Assembly (NCBI GenBank): GCA_035280245.1
Contig: DATEGF010000134.1
Coordinates: forward strand, 1-17,670
Direction: 5' to 3'
DNA length: 17,670 nt
Source of the DNA: DASZHJ01 sp035280245
Lineage (GTDB): Bacteria; Pseudomonadota; Alphaproteobacteria; ATCC43930; CGMCC-115725
Shown: positions 17,215 through 17,670 of the stretch, piece by piece
Position numbering within the stretch: the stretch's first letter is position 1
How the letters are laid out: every line of letters starts with the position of its first letter
Notes under the pieces: model-generated
Seen by the model: only the letters and a program-made list of their open reading frames with translations
Database searches by the model: none
Told to the model about the DNA's origin: nothing
Program-made: the position numbers and the translations under genes

Positions 17215-17670
17215 GCCGGCAGCCTCTCGCGCCCGAGGTAGGCCGCAATCACCGCAGGGTCGCGCACGATGTCCGCGGGTTTTCCCCTCGCGATCACCCG
17301 GCCCTGCTCGAGGACGACGATGCGCTGCGCGGTGGGCAGCAGGAACGGCATGTTGTGCTCGATCACCAGGAGCCCGATGCCCCGGCTCGAGATTTCGATG
17401 AGCGCCGCGCCGAGTTCCGCCTGCTCGCGCTCGCCGAGTCCGGCTGCGGGTTCGTCGAGGATGATGATACCGGGGTCGAGTGCCTGCGCCCGGGCAATCT
17501 CGACGCGCCAGGCAAGTCCCGTGGGCAAGCTGCCACACGGCCACAGGACCTCCTTGGTGATGCCGACGCGGGCGAGCAGATCGAGTGCTTGCGCCTCGAG
17601 CCGCCGGCGCCGCCAGCCCGCATCGCTCCCGAGCAGGGCGCGGATGAAACCGATCTTCCGCCGGGCGCTC
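17211..17670 (-). CDS. livG: Branched-chain amino acid type ABC transporter ATPase, LivG-like, 5' truncated by window edge
   Basis: The last 152 codons of a LivG-like ATPase; the frame stays open to the right edge, so the Walker A half is outside the window. Seen are the helical-domain piece LLARVGIT, the signature region LPTGLAWRVEIARA, Walker B IIILDEPAAGL, the EHN switch-histidine motif (LLVIEHNMPFLL) and the C-terminal IVRDPAVIAAYLGRE typical of LivG. The signature departs from the common LSYGQQRRLE form, with Pro in place of the ATP-contacting Ser and Ala in place of Gln. The stop overlaps the livF start (ATGA). A TTG at 17526-17528 is internal and not the start. Confidence 0.88.
   Translation of the reverse strand, partial: SARRKIGFIRALLGSDAGWRRRRLEAQALDLLARVGITKEVLWPCGSLPTGLAWRVEIARAQALDPGIIILDEPAAGLGEREQAELGAALIEISSRGIGLLVIEHNMPFLLPTAQRIVVLEQGRVIARGKPADIVRDPAVIAAYLGRERLPA

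Overview
This is a GC-rich, densely coded bacterial window, most likely from an alphaproteobacterium. That assignment rests on the strong GC bias at third codon positions in the transporter genes, on BluB-type lower-ligand synthesis, and on the combination of dipeptide-type and branched-chain-amino-acid-type ABC transporters. No rRNA, tRNA, CRISPR array or intact insertion sequence was found.

Left block (1-5916). The 5' end of an amidase runs leftward off the window edge. Divergent from it is a complete five-gene dipeptide/oligopeptide-type ABC importer: a periplasmic binding protein, two permeases (DppB- and DppC-like) and two ATPases (DppD- and DppF-like). The genes are tightly packed, with an ATGA overlap between the ATPases. 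A peptide-type importer beside an amidase suggests uptake and hydrolysis of an amide-bearing compound; that link is inferred.

Middle block (5917 to about 10825). The DNA is visibly less GC-rich: hand counts of 60-base samples give 32/60 G+C at 8161-8220 against 44/60 at 4261-4320. It holds a DOMON-like protein followed by a leaderless NamZ/DUF1343-like protein, a TylF/MycF-type O-methyltransferase, a possible 48-residue small ORF, and a convergent stand-alone AMP-forming acyl ligase with a dyad in its upstream region. A gene-poor 322-base gap then follows, which may hold a decayed intergenic repeat. This block looks like an accessory insertion.

Right block (10826-17670). Composition returns to very GC-rich. 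A class III adenylate cyclase (minus strand) is divergent from a DSD1-family D-amino-acid PLP enzyme, which is coupled to a BluB-type 5,6-dimethylbenzimidazole synthase. A LysE/RhtB exporter follows. Convergent with it is a minus-strand, overlapping set reading livG (cut by the right edge), livF, a RidA-like gene and an MgtC/SapB-DUF4010 membrane protein. The D-amino-acid enzyme, the LysE exporter, the Liv transporter and the Rid protein together give the right block an amino-acid-handling theme.

No gene set here can confidently be called a new system. The best leads are the leaderless NamZ/DOMON pair with a changed PEHG motif, the methyltransferase/ligase pair with its dyad, a hairpin abutting the DSD1 ribosome-binding site, and a Rid protein lacking the usual arginine.
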